DNA of 8,918 bases, from assembly GCA_016840305.1 (NCBI GenBank), contig JAEOSP010000321.1, forward strand, positions 1 to 8,918, given 5' to 3'. Numbering within the stretch: position 1 is the stretch's first letter; each line of letters begins with the position of its first letter. Made by a program: the position numbers and the translations under genes. Source of the stretch: Candidatus Hodarchaeota archaeon (GTDB lineage Archaea; Asgardarchaeota; Heimdallarchaeia; Hodarchaeales; Hodarchaeaceae). The notes under the pieces are model-generated. The model was given only the letters and a program-made list of their open reading frames with translations, was not told the origin of the DNA and did not search any database. Of the stretch, positions 1 to 6,312 are shown piece by piece.

Positions 1-1
1 C

Positions 2-25
2 GATCAAAATTGATCTATAATGATC
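2..25. repeat. Three GATC motifs at exact 10-bp spacing
   Basis: GATC occurs at 2-5, 12-15 and 22-25, exactly one helical turn apart. The first two form an inverted repeat, GATCAA-AA-TTGATC (2-15), and the third sits in the palindrome TGATCA (21-26). This lies about 50 bp upstream of the TATA-like box of the beta-helix gene, where an upstream regulator could bind. The window edge is one base away, so it could also be the end of an upstream element or gene. The spacing is seen directly; a regulatory role is inferred. Confidence 0.3.
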
Positions 26-70
26 ACTCCCTTAGCATTCAAAACGTAAAAATCTGCATATAAGCTGAGG

Positions 71-80
71 TTTATATAAT
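71..80 (+). promoter_or_regulatory. Archaeal TATA box for the beta-helix gene
   Basis: TTTATATAAT lies about 70 nt before the start codon at 149 and follows a purine-rich GAGG, where a BRE would be. Transcription would start near 100-106 and leave a leader of roughly 45 nt. That leader carries AGGTAGAG (136-143), 5 nt before the ATG, as a plausible ribosome binding site. Confidence 0.5.
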
Positions 81-148
81 CAATTCAAAGGGCTCCGTGA
101 ATTGATTTCTATTTTTATTAGAAAAATCAACAATTAGGTAGAGTTTCG

Positions 149-1507
149 ATGATCAGAAAGGGACTTTTTTTTGAAATTGCATTTTTAGGGTTGATTCTGA
201 TTCTCAGTTTTGTTAATTTAGAATCTCAATCCAATACTGAATTATATTTGAATATTTCCTCTAGAATTCATTCAGACTCCGATATCCAATTTACACCACA
301 TTCTCCTATCATAATTGATGGTAATGCTGAATTTAATGATGCTGCTAATGCTGAAGGGTGGAGTGGGAACGGTAGTAAGAGTAGTCCTTATGTAATTGAG
401 GGATTGGAGATTACAGCTACAGGAACAGAAGCTCTAGTAGAAATTAAAAATACTAACGTTCATTTTAAGCTCTTCAATAACATTTTTGAGGGTAATTCAG
501 AGACAATCGATGTAATAGTTCTTCGAAGTGTCTCCAATGGAACGATTCTAAATAATGTGGTCAAAAATTGCCATTTTTCAGGTATAAGCTTATTTAGATC
601 TACCTATAATGAGATTTTAGGCAATAATATTCTTGAATGCGGAAAAGCCCCAAGATCTACAGTCGAGTTATGGCCTGATATCGGTGGTATTTACTTACAA
701 TTATCCGATACAAATAATATCACAAATAATGTGGTTAAAAAGAACCATGTATTCGGGATTAGTTTATCTAGGTCATCAAATAATTTTATTTCTAAAAATA
801 ACTTATCCCAACAATTCTATGCTATTGGAATCTTGGATATTTCTTATCTTAATGTAATTTCTGAAAACATGATTGTTGGGAATACTCATGCTGGAGTATG
901 TTTTTATCAAGGATTGCCTTACAATAATTTGGTGAAAGATAATGTTTTTGATTCCAACTCCGAGGGGTTATGGTTAACTGGACATAATAACACTGCTTCT
1001 TATAACATATTCTATGAAAATCCTATTGCAATTACTTTAGGGATGGATATTCCTGGAAACCCACCGTTTGCAACAGAGTGTAATATCACAAATAATCTCG
1101 TGTATAACAACAGTCTTGCTATTTTCTTGCAATTTGCTACAGATAACAATATTTTTCACAATTCTATTTTTACCAATAACGGCTATGGAATTGATATTAC
1201 AAATAATTCCAGTAATAATACTATTAAATGGAACGATTTCATCAAAAATAACGTTGGAGGTAGCTCTCAAGCAAACGACAATGGTAAAAATAATGAATTC
1301 GCATCGAATTATTGGTGGACTAGTTCAACTAAAGCCTACTCTATTAATGGTGAGACAAACAATGCTGATTCATCACCTTTGACATCGAAATTTAATCCCG
1401 ATAGTCCCGAGATACCCGAATCCAAAGCAAGCTCTGGTTGGTCAATATTCCTGTTTTTTCCAGTAATATTTACGTATGTAATACTTAGAAAAACAAAAAA
1501 AAGATAA
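149..1507 (+). CDS. NosD-like right-handed parallel beta-helix surface protein
   Basis: This is probably a cell-surface protein held by its C-terminus. Residues 1-22 are a hydrophobic signal-type segment after MIRK. Residues 68-90 carry the motif that opens many NosD/PbH1 proteins (GWSGNG, then PYVIEGLEI). Residues about 95-400 are short Asn/Ile-rich coils of PbH1 type (for example NNITNNVV and NNTIKWNDF), and the NITNN unit recurs at DNA level near 714-730 and 1081-1096. Many N-glycosylation sequons (NIT, NSS, NGT) are visible. A membrane helix at about 430-447 ends in RKTKKR, so the bulk should be outside. The ATG at 149 has AGGTAGAG 5 nt upstream. The family includes periplasmic copper-related NosD, carbohydrate-binding and carbohydrate-degrading helices, and many archaeal surface proteins. 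No catalytic residues can be assigned, so substrate and enzymatic activity are unknown. It stands alone, convergent with btpA. Confidence 0.8.
   Translation: MIRKGLFFEIAFLGLILILSFVNLESQSNTELYLNISSRIHSDSDIQFTPHSPIIIDGNAEFNDAANAEGWSGNGSKSSPYVIEGLEITATGTEALVEIKNTNVHFKLFNNIFEGNSETIDVIVLRSVSNGTILNNVVKNCHFSGISLFRSTYNEILGNNILECGKAPRSTVELWPDIGGIYLQLSDTNNITNNVVKKNHVFGISLSRSSNNFISKNNLSQQFYAIGILDISYLNVISENMIVGNTHAGVCFYQGLPYNNLVKDNVFDSNSEGLWLTGHNNTASYNIFYENPIAITLGMDIPGNPPFATECNITNNLVYNNSLAIFLQFATDNNIFHNSIFTNNGYGIDITNNSSNNTIKWNDFIKNNVGGSSQANDNGKNNEFASNYWWTSSTKAYSINGETNNADSSPLTSKFNPDSPEIPESKASSGWSIFLFFPVIFTYVILRKTKKR
1489..1502 (-). terminator. Oligo-T terminator for the btpA transcript
   Basis: On the minus strand this reads T8-G-T5, about 60 nt beyond the btpA stop codon. 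Archaeal RNA polymerase terminates at such U-tracts without a hairpin. The same bases encode the lysine-rich tail of the convergent beta-helix protein. Confidence 0.45.
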
Positions 1508-1559
1508 TAAGGGAAAATTACTTACAGTATTAATTAAAATAATAACTTAGTACCTTTTA

Positions 1560-2363
1560 CTACCTTACTGTCTCGATGACTTTCATGAACTCTCTGACAC
1601 GGTCTTTGTCAACGTTTTTCCATGTATCTCCACCGTACTTCAAGCTAGTGCCTACAATAACACCATCAGCAACTTCTAATTGCTTTGCGATATTATCCTT
1701 TCTTGCACCAGTATTCACAATGACAGCTGCTCCGAGAGAGTTATCTTTTACCGTTTCAATTTCTTCTAATTTAGCTTCCATGCCTGTCATTGGTCCTGAT
1801 ACGCATAATGCGTCAGCAATGCCTACAAATACAGCTCCTTTTGCTATGAGTGATAAAGATCTCTCATCCAACGGATGAGCAAACTCTGCATTAACGATGC
1901 TGAAGATTTTTACATTATTAGCTTGGATAGCTTTCCTGTGCCTCAATGCTTCAGCTCCTGGAGCACTGAAAAAGCCCATATCCCCAGCAAAAGCTCCAGT
2001 GAATACACCACGTACAAATTTTGCTTGGGTTGCTTTAGCAACTGATAATGCTGATATTGGATCCCACATAATATCAACACCAAAAGGAATAGTAATTTCT
2101 GATTTCAATTCACCTATAGCTGCAGCCATCGAAGCTGTAATTATTGGATCAACACCGTTTGCATAAGGGCGATCTCCCTCATTGCAAAACAAAAGTCCAT
2201 CAATTCCTCCATCTTGTAAAGCATGAATATCCAGTCTTGCACTTGATATTATACCCTCCATTCCATCTTCATCATTATATTCAGGGGTATGAGGAAGTGG
2301 AGGAAAATGAACCATACCTATTGCAGGCTTATTAATGTTAAATACTTCATCTAAGTTTGTCAT
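1560..2363 (-). CDS. btpA: BtpA/SgcQ-family TIM-barrel protein
   Basis: The full 267-aa protein matches the BtpA family (PSI biogenesis protein BtpA in cyanobacteria; SgcQ in the E. coli sgc operon). Family marks are KPAIGMVHFPPLPHTP (12-27), ALQDGGIDGLLFCNEGDRPY (48-67), PFGVDIMWDP (93-102), VSGPMTG (188-194), NTGARKDNI (217-225) and DGVIVGTSLK (233-242). The last stretch resembles the C-terminal phosphate-binding loop of a TIM barrel. Some family positions differ: the usual GVNVLRND is GVDIMWDP, and the usual lysine before HA is absent in NAEFAHPL, so it is a divergent member. The ATG is preceded by TTAGGGAT with 7 nt spacing. The biochemical reaction of the family is not settled; many prokaryotic members occur with sugar PTS or sugar-metabolism genes. 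It is transcribed alone, divergent from yjbQ, and the PTS genes lie 1.4 kb away. The family call is firm; the function is not. Confidence 0.88.
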   Translation of the reverse strand: MTNLDEVFNINKPAIGMVHFPPLPHTPEYNDEDGMEGIISSARLDIHALQDGGIDGLLFCNEGDRPYANGVDPIITASMAAAIGELKSEITIPFGVDIMWDPISALSVAKATQAKFVRGVFTGAFAGDMGFFSAPGAEALRHRKAIQANNVKIFSIVNAEFAHPLDERSLSLIAKGAVFVGIADALCVSGPMTGMEAKLEEIETVKDNSLGAAVIVNTGARKDNIAKQLEVADGVIVGTSLKYGGDTWKNVDKDRVREFMKVIETVR

Positions 2364-2419
2364 AATTAATCCCTAAAAGCTATTCATATCTATAATTTAC
2401 TTACGAGATTATTTTTCAG

Positions 2420-2432
2420 TGATAATAAATTT
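2420..2432 (-). promoter_or_regulatory. Possible TATA box for btpA
   Basis: The minus strand reads AAAATTTATTATC here. A start about 25 nt downstream would give a leader of roughly 30-35 nt that includes the AGGGAT site before the btpA ATG. The whole region is AT-rich, so the call is weak; CAATTTATTTG at about 2440-2450 is an alternative. Confidence 0.25.
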
Positions 2433-2473
2433 TAACTAACAAATAAATTGAATAATAACAACTTTTAGAGGTA

Positions 2474-2489
2474 GAGTTAAACTTAACTC
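2474..2489. promoter_or_regulatory. Perfect 16-bp palindrome, operator-like
   Basis: GAGTTAA-AC-TTAACTC has 7-bp perfect arms around a 2-bp spacer, the form of a site for a dimeric helix-turn-helix regulator. It lies in the divergent region between btpA (start 2363) and yjbQ (start 2603), upstream of the candidate TATA boxes of both, so one regulator could act on either or both. The sequence is seen; the binding role is inferred. No regulator gene is in the window. Confidence 0.5.
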
Positions 2490-2537
2490 AAAGTGATAGT
2501 GAGAAAGAACTATTATAAAATCTGAAGAATAACTGGG

Positions 2538-2551
2538 ATTTATACTATATC
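2538..2551 (+). promoter_or_regulatory. Candidate TATA box for the yjbQ operon
   Basis: ATTTATACTATATC would place the transcription start near 2570-2575 and leave a leader of about 30 nt with the weak GAGATGA site. A second TATA-like run, TTTATATATT (2578-2587), is only 16 nt from the ATG and would put the start at or past the start codon, so it is less likely unless the mRNA is leaderless. Confidence 0.35.
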
Positions 2552-2602
2552 TCTGTTTCGGTCTCCCATTCTGGGTATTTATATATTCTGAGATGAATCA
2601 AT

Positions 2603-3028
2603 ATGGTAGGTATTAAATTTCATACAAAATACATTGAAGTGAAGACAAAACGAGCGGGAGAATATTATGATATTACTGATGACATAATAAAGTTCGTTAA
2701 GGACAGTAAGATTGAGAAAGGACTGTTAATGGCCTATAGTCTACATACAACTACTGGACTAACAGTGAATGAAGGATCTGACCCTGGTGTAGGTAAAGAT
2801 GTTTCCGAAATCCTATGGGAATTAATACCTGAATCAAGAGACTGGAATCATACTGAAGAAAGTCCTTTAGACTCTGCAGCGCATGTGAAAGCACAAATTA
2901 TGGGTAATTCCATATTTTTGGGAGTTGATGATTCTTCTTTAGTACTTGGGACGTGGCAGAGAGTATATTTCATAGAATATATAGAAGCGAGAGACAGAAC
3001 AGTATTTTTGACACTATTCGGTGAATAA
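2603..3028 (+). CDS. yjbQ: YjbQ family (UPF0047) protein, putative secondary thiamine-phosphate synthase
   Basis: The full-length 141-aa protein belongs to the YjbQ/UPF0047 family (TIGR00149), some members of which can join the thiamine pyrimidine and thiazole phosphates as a weak secondary activity. Conserved features are SLHTTTGLTVNEG (46-58) with Asp60, H83 in WNHTEE, the AAH-KA segment with H94, LGTWQRVYF (115-123) and the RDR near 130-132. The clustered His/Asp/Glu residues suggest a metal site. In many relatives the H83 region reads H-x-EGNS; here it is HTEESPLDS. The ATG has only a weak GAGATGA site (2590-2596) upstream. A 154-aa gene of unknown function follows 35 nt later and is probably co-transcribed. 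No other thiamine gene is nearby, so the physiological role is uncertain. Confidence 0.88.
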   Translation: MVGIKFHTKYIEVKTKRAGEYYDITDDIIKFVKDSKIEKGLLMAYSLHTTTGLTVNEGSDPGVGKDVSEILWELIPESRDWNHTEESPLDSAAHVKAQIMGNSIFLGVDDSSLVLGTWQRVYFIEYIEARDRTVFLTLFGE

Positions 3029-3063
3029 CTCAAAATGGATTATAATAAGAAAAAGGTGTATAT

Positions 3064-3528
3064 ATGCAGCTAATACGAACATTTGAACCACGAATGGAAA
3101 GAGCAGGACTTTTTTCGGAAGAATATGGAATAGAAAATGCCATAAAGGAATTAAAAAACGCAGACCTATCATATAAACGGTCTACTCGTGGATATACTCT
3201 TTTGTATAAAGGAAAACCTGCGAATCCCGCAATTGCTGGAAAAATACGTAATGAACTTGAAAGAGCACTTCATCAAGTTCACGGGAGATACATTAAAATT
3301 ATTGCTTCTCGAGATTTATTAAAACATGGCTATAAGGTTGAACAAATTGAAGACTCAGACTTAAAATTCGAATTGTTATGCCAACAGGAAGGAGTTCAAG
3401 ATAAGCATATCAAAATTACAACAATATATAAGTCATGGCTAGTAACAGTCGAGCTTGAGGGATTCACAGAAGAAACAACTGGATTTCTTCACGATTTTCA
3501 GGCAAGGCTAGGGAGAAGGATTTCCTAA
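3064..3528 (+). CDS. Conserved-looking 154-aa protein of unknown function
   Basis: I do not recognise this protein. It is soluble, with no signal peptide or membrane helix, and rather basic at its ends. The sequence suggests two alpha/beta halves. In the first, a helix (about 20-33) leads to a hairpin-like stretch YTLLYKGKPANP (44-55), then an amphipathic helix IAGKIRNELERALHQV (57-72) and a strand YIKIIAS (76-82). In the second, HIKITTIYKSWLVTVELEG (115-133) looks like two strands, followed by a helix ending LGRRIS. There is one cysteine (106). The ORF is credible because the ATG has AAGGTG (3053-3058) 5 nt upstream, the strongest ribosome site of this pair. It lies 35 nt after yjbQ, so the two are likely one transcript. 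A nucleic-acid or small-molecule binding role is possible, but nothing visible decides it. Confidence 0.7.
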   Translation: MQLIRTFEPRMERAGLFSEEYGIENAIKELKNADLSYKRSTRGYTLLYKGKPANPAIAGKIRNELERALHQVHGRYIKIIASRDLLKHGYKVEQIEDSDLKFELLCQQEGVQDKHIKITTIYKSWLVTVELEGFTEETTGFLHDFQARLGRRIS

Positions 3529-3803
3529 ACTGAAATATTGCCTAGAAAATTGACTATAAGTACTAGTACAATTAGGGTGAGTAAAAGTAATAAAAGTGGG
3601 CTTTATCTCGATACTTATGATTGAAATTTTCGTAATATTTCCAACACATATTTCTAATATTTAATTACTGAATTTTAATAAGAATCCTCAACATATCTTA
3701 GTAATAAGTCAAATACGTATAGATCGAGTTAATACGATTATTTTTAGTCGTTGAAACATTCTTGAAGTTTATCTAAGAACTTGACACCCATAGGGGAATA
3801 ATT
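3529..3803. other. Intergenic region upstream of the PTS operon
   Basis: This 275-bp stretch has no convincing gene. It holds a perfect 10-bp palindrome GTACTAGTAC (3560-3569), an 8-bp palindrome ATACGTAT (3713-3720), and AATACG at 3712-3717 and again at 3731-3736. The likely PTS promoter is an AT-rich ATTATTTTTAG run near 3737-3747; TTTATCTAAG near 3768-3777 is an alternative but would leave almost no leader. It must also contain the end of the upstream transcript, yet no strong oligo-T terminator is seen before about 3740. Confidence 0.4.
3712..3736. promoter_or_regulatory. Possible PTS operon control site
   Basis: AATACG is repeated in direct orientation with 19-bp centre spacing, about two helical turns, and the first copy overlaps the palindrome ATACGTAT (3713-3720). 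The pair sits just upstream of the AT-rich run that may be the TATA element of the PTS operon. Repeats this short can occur by chance in AT-rich DNA. Confidence 0.25.
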
Positions 3804-4262
3804 ATGGATATTATTATGTCACATTCAAACTTAACTACTAAGAAAGAAATTGTTCATGAATTAGTCACCTCTCTGAACCAAATGGGTTATGTAAAAGCTT
3901 CTTATGAAGAGGCGATTTTCAAACGAGAGGAAGATTTCCCTACAGGATTAATTCTTGATGGAGATTATAATGTTGCTATTCCCCATGCAGAGACTGAACA
4001 TGTAATAAAACCAGCCATTCATTTAGCTGTGTTAGAATCTGAAATCAATTGGGAAAATATGGAAGATCCAGATGAGAAAATACCTGTTCACCTTGTATTC
4101 CTTTTATGTATCAAAAAACCAGAATTAGTAGTTCCCAATTTGAAAGCTCTGGCAGATAATGTCTTCAGTAAGCCTGATATCGTAGAGTTTCTGAAAACTG
4201 AAACTGATGAAGAGAAAGTTAAAGACCTTTTGAAAAAGCTAATTACTATAGAGGGTGAATAA
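3804..4262 (+). CDS. PTS system EIIA component, Gat/Sgc (PTS_EIIA_2) family
   Basis: This soluble 152-aa protein takes phosphate from HPr and passes it to an EIIB. The family mark is REEDFPTGLILDG (41-53) followed by VAIPHAE (57-63). His61 is the expected phosphorylated histidine. The PTG before the IPHAE block is closer to galactitol EIIA (GatA) and SgcA than to fructose or mannitol EIIA. The length is normal for a stand-alone EIIA. The ATG at 3804 has AGGGG 7 nt upstream; Met5 (3816) is a possible but less supported start. It is the first gene of a tight EIIA-HPr-EI operon, 10 nt before the HPr ATG. No matching EIIB or EIIC is present in the window, so the sugar cannot be read from context; galactitol-like polyols or pentitols are a guess from the family only. 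Confidence 0.9.
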   Translation: MDIIMSHSNLTTKKEIVHELVTSLNQMGYVKASYEEAIFKREEDFPTGLILDGDYNVAIPHAETEHVIKPAIHLAVLESEINWENMEDPDEKIPVHLVFLLCIKKPELVVPNLKALADNVFSKPDIVEFLKTETDEEKVKDLLKKLITIEGE

Positions 4263-4272
4263 TTTTTGAATT

Positions 4273-4557
4273 ATGGTGATTGAATTGGTGAAAGTACAGT
4301 TTACAGCAATATTAAAAAATCGTGTAGGGTTGCATGCAAGACCAGCTGCATTATTTGTGCGAACATCGAAGAAATTTGAAGCAGAAATAACAGTTGAAAA
4401 AGAAGGTAATAAAGCTGATGGAAAAAAGATCTTGGGTGTGTTAGGCCTAGGAGCTGAAAAGGGTGATTCGGTCACGGTTTATCTAGATGGGCCTGATGCT
4501 AAAGAGGCTAAGGATATTTTGTTATCCATGATCGAAAATAAATTTGGAGAAGAATAA
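4273..4557 (+). CDS. ptsH: Phosphocarrier protein HPr
   Basis: This is the small PTS phosphocarrier between Enzyme I and EIIA. The active-site block is GLHARPAALFV (19-29), with phospho-histidine His21 in this numbering, and Arg23-Pro24 follow as in the family. The second conserved block, ADGKKILGVLGLGAEKGD (48-65), matches the usual NGKSIMGVMSLG region, but Lys52 stands where the regulatory Ser46 would be, so control by an HPr kinase is not expected. The start is uncertain. The ATG at 4273 gives 94 aa. A GTG at 4288 has GGTGAT (4275-4280) 7 nt upstream and gives 89 aa with the active His at residue 16, close to the canonical His15. The gene sits between EIIA (10 nt gap) and Enzyme I (16 nt gap). 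Confidence 0.93.
   Translation: MVIELVKVQFTAILKNRVGLHARPAALFVRTSKKFEAEITVEKEGNKADGKKILGVLGLGAEKGDSVTVYLDGPDAKEAKDILLSMIENKFGEE
4275..4280 (+). promoter_or_regulatory. Ribosome site favouring a GTG start for HPr
   Basis: GGTGAT matches the archaeal Shine-Dalgarno core and lies 7 nt before GTG 4288. The only site for the ATG at 4273 is GAGGGTGA (4251-4258), about 14 nt away and inside the end of the EIIA gene. The spacing, together with the His position, favours GTG 4288. Confidence 0.4.
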
Positions 4558-4573
4558 AGCGAGTGAGGGAATA

Positions 4574-6301
4574 ATGAAGACTATTGAAGGAATCCCTGCT
4601 TCTGGTGGAATAGCAATCGGAAAAATTTTTCTACACAGAAAAAGTTCTGAATTTGATGAATTGATATCCAGATTAAATGATTTATCCATAGAAGAAGCAA
4701 AACAGAAGTTCAATAGTGGGATTAAAGATGCGATAGAACATCTCGAGAAAATAAGGGACGAAGTTGAACAAAATATCGGATATGAAGAAGCAGGAATATT
4801 TGATGCACAAATTCTTATGCTTGAAGATGAAGATTTTCAAACAGCTGTAATAGATGAACTAATAAAAGGTACAAAACTGGTTGATGCTATTTGGGGCGTT
4901 ATCGATTATTTTGTAGCTAAATTTGAACTGATGAAAAACAGCTATTTCCAGGAACGAGCAGCAGATATACGAGATGTTGGTAATCAGCTATTGAATGCGT
5001 TAATTGGAAATAGGGATTCTAGTCTATCCGAGTTATCAGAAGAGGTTATTGTTGTTGCTCATGAATTATCTCCATCAGAGACAGCTGAAATGCGGAAAGA
5101 GATGGTTTTGGGCTTTGCTACGGATTTAGGAGGTTCTTCTTCTCATGTGGCTATAATTGCAAGAGCTCTCAATATACCAGCTGTTGTAGGTTCATCTAAA
5201 ATATCTAACTCGGTTAAGCAAGGTGACACGCTCATCCTCGACGGTGTGAACGGAAAAATCATAATTAATCCGCCAACAGACATCCTTGAAAATTATAACG
5301 TAAAGAGGGATAGAATTATTGCAGATCAACTAGAGCTAAAAAAGATAGCTCATGTAAAAGCAGAGACTTCCGATGGATATCAGATTAGTATCCAAGCAAA
5401 TATTGGATCAATGGAGGAGATAGAAACTGTTTTGGATTATGGAGCTGAAGGAATCGGTCTATTTAGAACTGAATTTTTATTTCTAGGAAGAAAAACTATT
5501 CCAGATGAGGAATATCAATTTCAAATGTATAAGAAAATTCTAGAATCTATGGAAGATAAACCAGTAATAATTAGAATTTTGGATGTTGGGGGAGATAAAG
5601 AAATCCCTAGTTTAAGTATGACTAAAGAAACAAATCCTTTTTTGGGATTACGGGGTAGTAGGTTCATTTCTGATATGAAGTTAAGAAATATAATCTTAAT
5701 TCAGATTAAAGCCGCGCTGAAGGCATCTTCTTTCGGTAAATTGAAATTAATGTTTCCAATGGTTTCTACTGTCGATGAAATTATAGATTTAAAATCCATG
5801 GTCGATGATTGCAAGCTTCAGGTAGAAAAAGATGGTTTCAAGGTGTCAGACTCCTTGGAAGTAGGAGTAATGGTAGAAGTTCCCTCTATCGCAATCTGTG
5901 TTGATCGATTTGCTCCGTACTTTGATTTTTTCAGTATTGGTACAAATGACTTAACACAATATGTTCTTGCTTCTGACCGAACTAATGAGACTGTTGCTTA
6001 TATTTATGATCAATATCATCCTGCGGTCTTAAAATTAATACAAGAAGTAGTAAAACATGCCCATAAAAATGGAAAATGGGTCGGCGTGTGTGGAGAATTA
6101 GCAAGTGAGGTTTTAGCCATTCCTATTCTCGTAGGTTTGGGTGTGGACGAATTAAGTATGAATGTTAATATGATTCCTACAGTAAAAAAGAGGATTACAG
6201 AACTTTCCAGTGTCGAATGTACTAAACTAGCAGAAACTGTCTTAACTTTAGCTACAGCAAATCAAGTGCGCGAATTTTTAAAAAATGGGTTTATCAAATG
6301 A
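4574..6301 (+). CDS. ptsI: PTS Enzyme I (phosphoenolpyruvate-protein phosphotransferase)
   Basis: Enzyme I takes phosphate from phosphoenolpyruvate and hands it to HPr in the cytosol. It is full length (575 aa). The order is the N-terminal domain (MKTIEGIPASGGIAIGKI at the start), the phospho-histidine loop GGSSSHVAIIARALNIPAVVG (His191), then the PEP-binding barrel with GLFRTEFLF (Arg298), RILDVGGDKE, NPFLGLRGSR, MVEVPS, FFSIGTNDLTQY and the active cysteine GVCGELAS (Cys506). All main catalytic residues seem intact. The usual TSH before the active site is SSH here, and NPFLGWR is NPFLGLR, both mild changes. I choose ATG 4574 over an in-frame TTG at 4544 because GAGGG (4565-4569) lies 4 nt upstream and the protein then begins like the family. 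It follows HPr by 16 nt, so the three genes are one operon. Pyruvate phosphate dikinase and PEP synthase share the fold, but the size and motif order fit Enzyme I. Confidence 0.96.
   Translation: MKTIEGIPASGGIAIGKIFLHRKSSEFDELISRLNDLSIEEAKQKFNSGIKDAIEHLEKIRDEVEQNIGYEEAGIFDAQILMLEDEDFQTAVIDELIKGTKLVDAIWGVIDYFVAKFELMKNSYFQERAADIRDVGNQLLNALIGNRDSSLSELSEEVIVVAHELSPSETAEMRKEMVLGFATDLGGSSSHVAIIARALNIPAVVGSSKISNSVKQGDTLILDGVNGKIIINPPTDILENYNVKRDRIIADQLELKKIAHVKAETSDGYQISIQANIGSMEEIETVLDYGAEGIGLFRTEFLFLGRKTIPDEEYQFQMYKKILESMEDKPVIIRILDVGGDKEIPSLSMTKETNPFLGLRGSRFISDMKLRNIILIQIKAALKASSFGKLKLMFPMVSTVDEIIDLKSMVDDCKLQVEKDGFKVSDSLEVGVMVEVPSIAICVDRFAPYFDFFSIGTNDLTQYVLASDRTNETVAYIYDQYHPAVLKLIQEVVKHAHKNGKWVGVCGELASEVLAIPILVGLGVDELSMNVNMIPTVKKRITELSSVECTKLAETVLTLATANQVREFLKNGFIK
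6280..6285 (-). terminator. Oligo-T run ending the minus-strand transcript
   Basis: On the minus strand this reads T6, about 28 nt beyond the stop of the two-TM gene and inside the end of ptsI. It may act as an archaeal U-tract terminator. The tract is short. Confidence 0.3.
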
Positions 6302-6312
6302 AAAGATAATTC

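Noticed and set aside
1068..1382. Overlapping ORFs in other frames inside the beta-helix gene
   Set aside because: Their translations are low-complexity products of the repeated Asn/Ile codons and have no ribosome sites; they are shadows.
1576..2335. Plus-strand ORFs opposite btpA
   Set aside because: The minus-strand protein matches the BtpA family over its whole length, so these are antisense shadows.
2565..2575. CCCA-TTC-TGGG hairpin before yjbQ, considered as a riboswitch or tRNA fragment
   Set aside because: A 4-bp stem alone is not significant. No tRNA arms or TPP-riboswitch consensus could be found around it despite the thiamine-related gene.
3617..3664. A 15-codon ORF (ATG to TAA) in the region upstream of the PTS operon
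   Set aside because: It has no well-placed ribosome site and is short enough to arise by chance in AT-rich DNA.
4544..4573. TTG start 10 codons upstream for Enzyme I
   Set aside because: It overlaps the end of HPr and adds residues unlike the family; ATG 4574 has GAGGG at proper spacing and the canonical N-terminus.
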